In this document: positions 61,550 through 64,000 of the stretch, piece by piece
How the letters are laid out: the number at the start of each line of letters is the position of its first letter
How positions within the stretch are numbered: the first letter of the stretch is position 1
NCBI GenBank assembly: GCA_022767345.1
Contig: JALEOD010000042.1
Span: forward strand, 62,001-126,000
From: Emergencia sp.
Lineage (GTDB): Bacteria > Bacillota > Clostridia > Peptostreptococcales > Anaerovoracaceae
DNA length: 64,000 nt
Direction: 5' to 3'
The notes under the pieces: generated by a model
What the model was told of the DNA's origin: nothing
What the model saw: the letters and a program-made list of their open reading frames with translations, nothing else
Databases searched by the model: none
Position numbers and translations under genes: made by a program

Positions 61550-62434
61550 ATGTCAATATTCAAAGGTTCCGGTGTAGCTCTGGTTACACCTTTTAAAGAT
61601 GGCAGAATTGACTATGATGCATTGGAACGCCTCATTGAATGGCACATCGCAGAAGGCACTGATGCCATCATCTCCTGTGGAACTACCGGCGAAGCGTCCA
61701 CCCTAAGCGCTGTTGAAAAACTGTCCGTCATTGAATTTACAGTACAAAAAGTCTGCGGCCGCATTCCTGTCATCGCTGGCGCAGGCACCAATGATACATC
61801 CCACTCCATGTACTTAGCGAAAGAAATACAATACGCCGGTGCAGACGGTCTTCTGGTTGTAACCCCTTATTATAACAAAGCTACCCAAAAAGGACTGATT
61901 TCTCACTATAATATGATTGCTGATTATACTGATCTTCCAATCATCCTCTACTCTGTAAAAAGCCGTACCGGTCTCAATATCGAGCCGGAAACTGTAAAAG
62001 AGCTGAGCAAACACCCTAATATTGTCGGAATCAAAGAAGCAAGCGGAGATATTTCCCAGATCTGCCGTATTGCAGCTTTATGCGGAAAAAATTTCGATCT
62101 GTATTCCGGTAACGATGACCAGACAATTCCAATCATGTCCATAGGTGGTGTCGGCTGTATTTCCACAGTTGCAAACATCATTCCAAAAGACTATCATCAA
62201 ATGACCGAAGATTTTCTGAAGGGCAGATATAAATCTGCTGCGAAACTGCAGCTGAAAATGGTGCCTTTAATCCGTGCCCTCTTTGCAGAAGTCAATCCGA
62301 TTCCTGTCAAAGCAGCCTTGCACATGATGGGCAAAATAGAAAAAGAATATCGCCTGCCGATGTGCGATCCTTCCAATCAGACTCTCTATCAGCTTTATGA
62401 CGAGATGTCAAAATATGGACTGAAAGTCAAATAG
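61550..62434 (+). CDS. dapA: 4-hydroxy-tetrahydrodipicolinate synthase
   Basis: Condenses pyruvate and aspartate semialdehyde toward DAP, lysine and dipicolinate for spores. It has 294 residues: ALVTPFKDGRIDYDALERLI, SCGTTGEASTLS, VVTPYYNKATQKG (catalytic Tyr) and NIVGIKEASGDISQIC (Schiff-base Lys, about residue 162). The YNVPSRT block reads YSVKSRTG, with Lys replacing Pro, a modest departure. AAAGGAGTACCCCT precedes the ATG. Confidence 0.95.
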   Translation: MSIFKGSGVALVTPFKDGRIDYDALERLIEWHIAEGTDAIISCGTTGEASTLSAVEKLSVIEFTVQKVCGRIPVIAGAGTNDTSHSMYLAKEIQYAGADGLLVVTPYYNKATQKGLISHYNMIADYTDLPIILYSVKSRTGLNIEPETVKELSKHPNIVGIKEASGDISQICRIAALCGKNFDLYSGNDDQTIPIMSIGGVGCISTVANIIPKDYHQMTEDFLKGRYKSAAKLQLKMVPLIRALFAEVNPIPVKAALHMMGKIEKEYRLPMCDPSNQTLYQLYDEMSKYGLKVK

Positions 62435-62450
62435 TACATGAATCAAAAAC

Positions 62451-62480
62451 AAAAAGAGCAGTCAAAAAACTGCTCTTTTA
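62451..62480. terminator. Bidirectional terminator between dapA and rpmF
   Basis: AAAAGAGCAG and CTGCTCTTTT form a symmetric 10-bp stem flanked by A-rich and T-rich runs usable in both directions. The two genes converge here. Confidence 0.88.
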
Positions 62481-62495
62481 AACACGTTATGAATC

Positions 62496-62675
62496 TTAAG
62501 CTTCAGCTACGACTTCTTTGCCATCATAGTAATTGCAATTCGGGCATACTCTGTGCGGAAGTTTCGGCTCGTGACACTGCGGACAAACAGAAAGTCCTGG
62601 TAATGCTTTCTTCATGTTCGGGGATCTTCTCTTGTCTCTTCTAGCTTTAGATGTTTTCCTCTTTGGAACTGCCAT
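62496..62675 (-). CDS. rpmF: 50S ribosomal protein L32
   Basis: 59 residues, starting [18 protein letters not shown], then [20 protein letters not shown]. The four-Cys zinc ribbon (CPQC and CPNC) is intact, so this is the zinc-containing form. GAGGAGGTGTAGACA precedes the ATG at 62673-62675. It lies 92 bp after ackA. The DUF177 (yceD) gene usually directly upstream is missing. Confidence 0.97.
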   Translation of the reverse strand: MAVPKRKTSKARRDKRRSPNMKKALPGLSVCPQCHEPKLPHRVCPNCNYYDGKEVVAEA

Positions 62676-62767
62676 TGTCTACACCTCCTCGTTCTTCTGG
62701 TTCTATGCTAAACAAATAATTTTCGTCAACTCCTAAAGTATATACTTAAACGCTTTAGATGTCAACA

Positions 62768-63973
62768 TTATTTTGCATATTTCTTTGTAAGATTGTAGGT
62801 GTCTCTTGCAATCATCAATTCTTCGTTGGTCGGAATCAGCAGAAGTTTTACTTTAGAATCTTCTGTGGAAACGATGGTTTCTTTTCCTCTTACCTTGTTC
62901 TTGATGATGTCCAGCTTGATTCCAAGATTTCCTAAATCTGTGCAAATCAGTTCTCTCATGTTCACGTCATTTTCACCAACGCCTGCAGTGAATACGATAG
63001 CGTCAACACCGTTCATTTCTGCAATGTAAGCACCGATATAGAATCTTACTTTTCTAGCGAAAATTTTCAGAGCCAGTGCCGCTCTTTCGTTTCCTTCAGC
63101 AACTGCATCTTCCAAATCTCTGAAATCACTGGAAACGCCGGAAATACCCAGTACACCGGATTTCTTGTTGAGGATTTCGTTAGTAGCGCCCTGCGGCAGA
63201 TTTTCTTTCTGTCTGATATAAGTTACGATAGCAGGGTCAATGTCGCCGCAGCGAGTACCCATTACCAGACCTTCCAGCGGAGTAAAGCCCATGGAAGTAT
63301 CGATACATCTGCCGTGTTTGATTGCGGATACAGATGCGCCGTTGCCCAGGTGGCAAGTAATCAGCTTCAGGTCGTTAATGTTTACGTTCAGCATGGAAGC
63401 GGCTCTCTGCGCTACATATTTGTGAGAAGTTCCGTGGAATCCGTATCTTCTGATTCCGTACTTTTCGTAATATTCGTAAGGAATTGCATATAAATATGCT
63501 TCAGGCGGCATAGTCTGATGGAACGCTGTATCGAATACACCTACCATCGGTGTGTTCGGCATTAATTCTTTGCATGCAGCGATGCCGTATAAGTTTGGTG
63601 TGTTGTGCAGCGGTGCCAGTTCTACGCACTCTTCCAGCGCTGCGATAACAGCGTCATCGATGATAACAGAGTCAGCAAACTTTTCACCTGCATGTACAAC
63701 CCTGTGACCTACTGCGCCGATTTCATCCATGGATGCAACAACACCATATTCAGGATTCTGAATTGCGTCCAGAACCTGCTTAATTGCTTCTTTGTGATCG
63801 TTCATAGGAACTTCGGTCTTAACCTTGTCCATTCCAATTTTTTCATGTGTAATAACAGAACCGTCCATGCCGATTCTCTCAACCAGACCTTTTGCCAGCA
63901 GAGACTCGTTTGTCATGTCTAATACCTGGTATTTTAATGAAGAACTACCACAGTTAATTACTAATACTTTCAT
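62768..63973 (-). CDS. ackA: Acetate kinase
   Basis: Makes ATP from acetyl phosphate, a main energy step in fermentation. It has 401 residues: [32 protein letters not shown] (about residue 144), [37 protein letters not shown] (phosphate loop) and [15 protein letters not shown] (adenosine motif). GGAGGATTGGA precedes the ATG. A pta gene would be expected upstream, beyond the window edge. Confidence 0.98.
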   Translation of the reverse strand: MKVLVINCGSSSLKYQVLDMTNESLLAKGLVERIGMDGSVITHEKIGMDKVKTEVPMNDHKEAIKQVLDAIQNPEYGVVASMDEIGAVGHRVVHAGEKFADSVIIDDAVIAALEECVELAPLHNTPNLYGIAACKELMPNTPMVGVFDTAFHQTMPPEAYLYAIPYEYYEKYGIRRYGFHGTSHKYVAQRAASMLNVNINDLKLITCHLGNGASVSAIKHGRCIDTSMGFTPLEGLVMGTRCGDIDPAIVTYIRQKENLPQGATNEILNKKSGVLGISGVSSDFRDLEDAVAEGNERAALALKIFARKVRFYIGAYIAEMNGVDAIVFTAGVGENDVNMRELICTDLGNLGIKLDIIKNKVRGKETIVSTEDSKVKLLLIPTNEELMIARDTYNLTKKYAK

Positions 63974-64000
63974 TCCAATCCTCCGTGTTTCTCTTGTTGT

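Noticed and set aside
1-64000. tRNA or rRNA genes
   Set aside because: I looked for GTTCGA-type T-loops with acceptor stems and for rRNA cores and found none I could support.

Overview
This window reads as the chromosome of an endospore-forming, anaerobic member of the Clostridia. The direct reasons are Spo0A, SpoIVB with a BofC-like partner and a SpoIVFA-like protein, clostridial gene orders (dgt-dnaG-sigA-trmK-nif3; ftsK-rimO-pgsA-cinA-recA; iscS-iscU-mnmA), AGGAGG-type ribosome binding sites throughout, and a giant 2-hydroxyacyl-CoA dehydratase activase typical of amino-acid fermenters. An Anaerovoracaceae-like lineage is my guess, not something the sequence proves. Nearly all genes lie on the minus strand; the plus strand carries only a Cys-cluster protein, a Cys-rich protein, a DUF378 protein and dapA.

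Layout, left to right. 1-8254: a purine operon transcribed purE-purC-purM-purN-purO-purH-purD-purL, downstream of alaS-ireB-ruvX. The usual bifunctional PurH is split into a stand-alone AICAR transformylase and an archaeal-type (PurO) IMP cyclohydrolase, and purF is absent. A strongly palindromic element sits between purH and purD. 8609-14641: alaS, phosphoglucomutase, yebC and superoxide dismutase. 14802-21486: the activase, a leaderless-looking Cys-cluster gene, a MATE exporter and RNase P RNA. 22107-30592: a 5'-truncated surface protein abutting nif3, then the dnaG/sigA macromolecular synthesis operon with dgt, dut and an M16 peptidase. 30728-36257: a Cys-rich protein, a membrane XRE regulator and the Fe-S/tRNA thiolation set. 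36405-39893: sporulation (spo0A, spoIVB, bofC-like) and comEA. 39959-46104: radical SAM pair, HD hydrolase, SpoIVFA-like, obgE, rpmA and rplU. 46314-49845: an accessory island with a DUF3990/XRE toxin-antitoxin-like pair, an SPFH/ribbon-helix-helix pair and a nitroreductase. 50032-59397: recA with an SOS box, cinA, pgsA, rimO, ftsK, uppP and asd. 59854-64000: threonine dehydratase with an attenuator, DUF378, dapA, rpmF and ackA.

The most unusual signal is not a gene. Four intergenic spacers (21591-21937, 44972-45158, 51333-51562, 59553-59817) each hold an array of short inverted words in alternating orientation (+ - + -), in quartets about 92-107 bp long. Each locus uses its own word (TGACCGTATT; GGACAA/TTGTC; ATGTGCATAT; GTTGACAAA). 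In some pairs both arms have changed together. Each array lies just upstream of the promoter of a core gene: rnpB, obgE, recA or asd. Other points for follow-up are the tdcB leader (26-codon ORF inside a terminator), TGATATCA iterons on the SPFH promoter, L27 lacking the cleavable extension together with loss of the prp gene, L21 with an extra C-terminal domain, and a hairpin that hides the ribosome binding site of the SpoIVFA-like gene.
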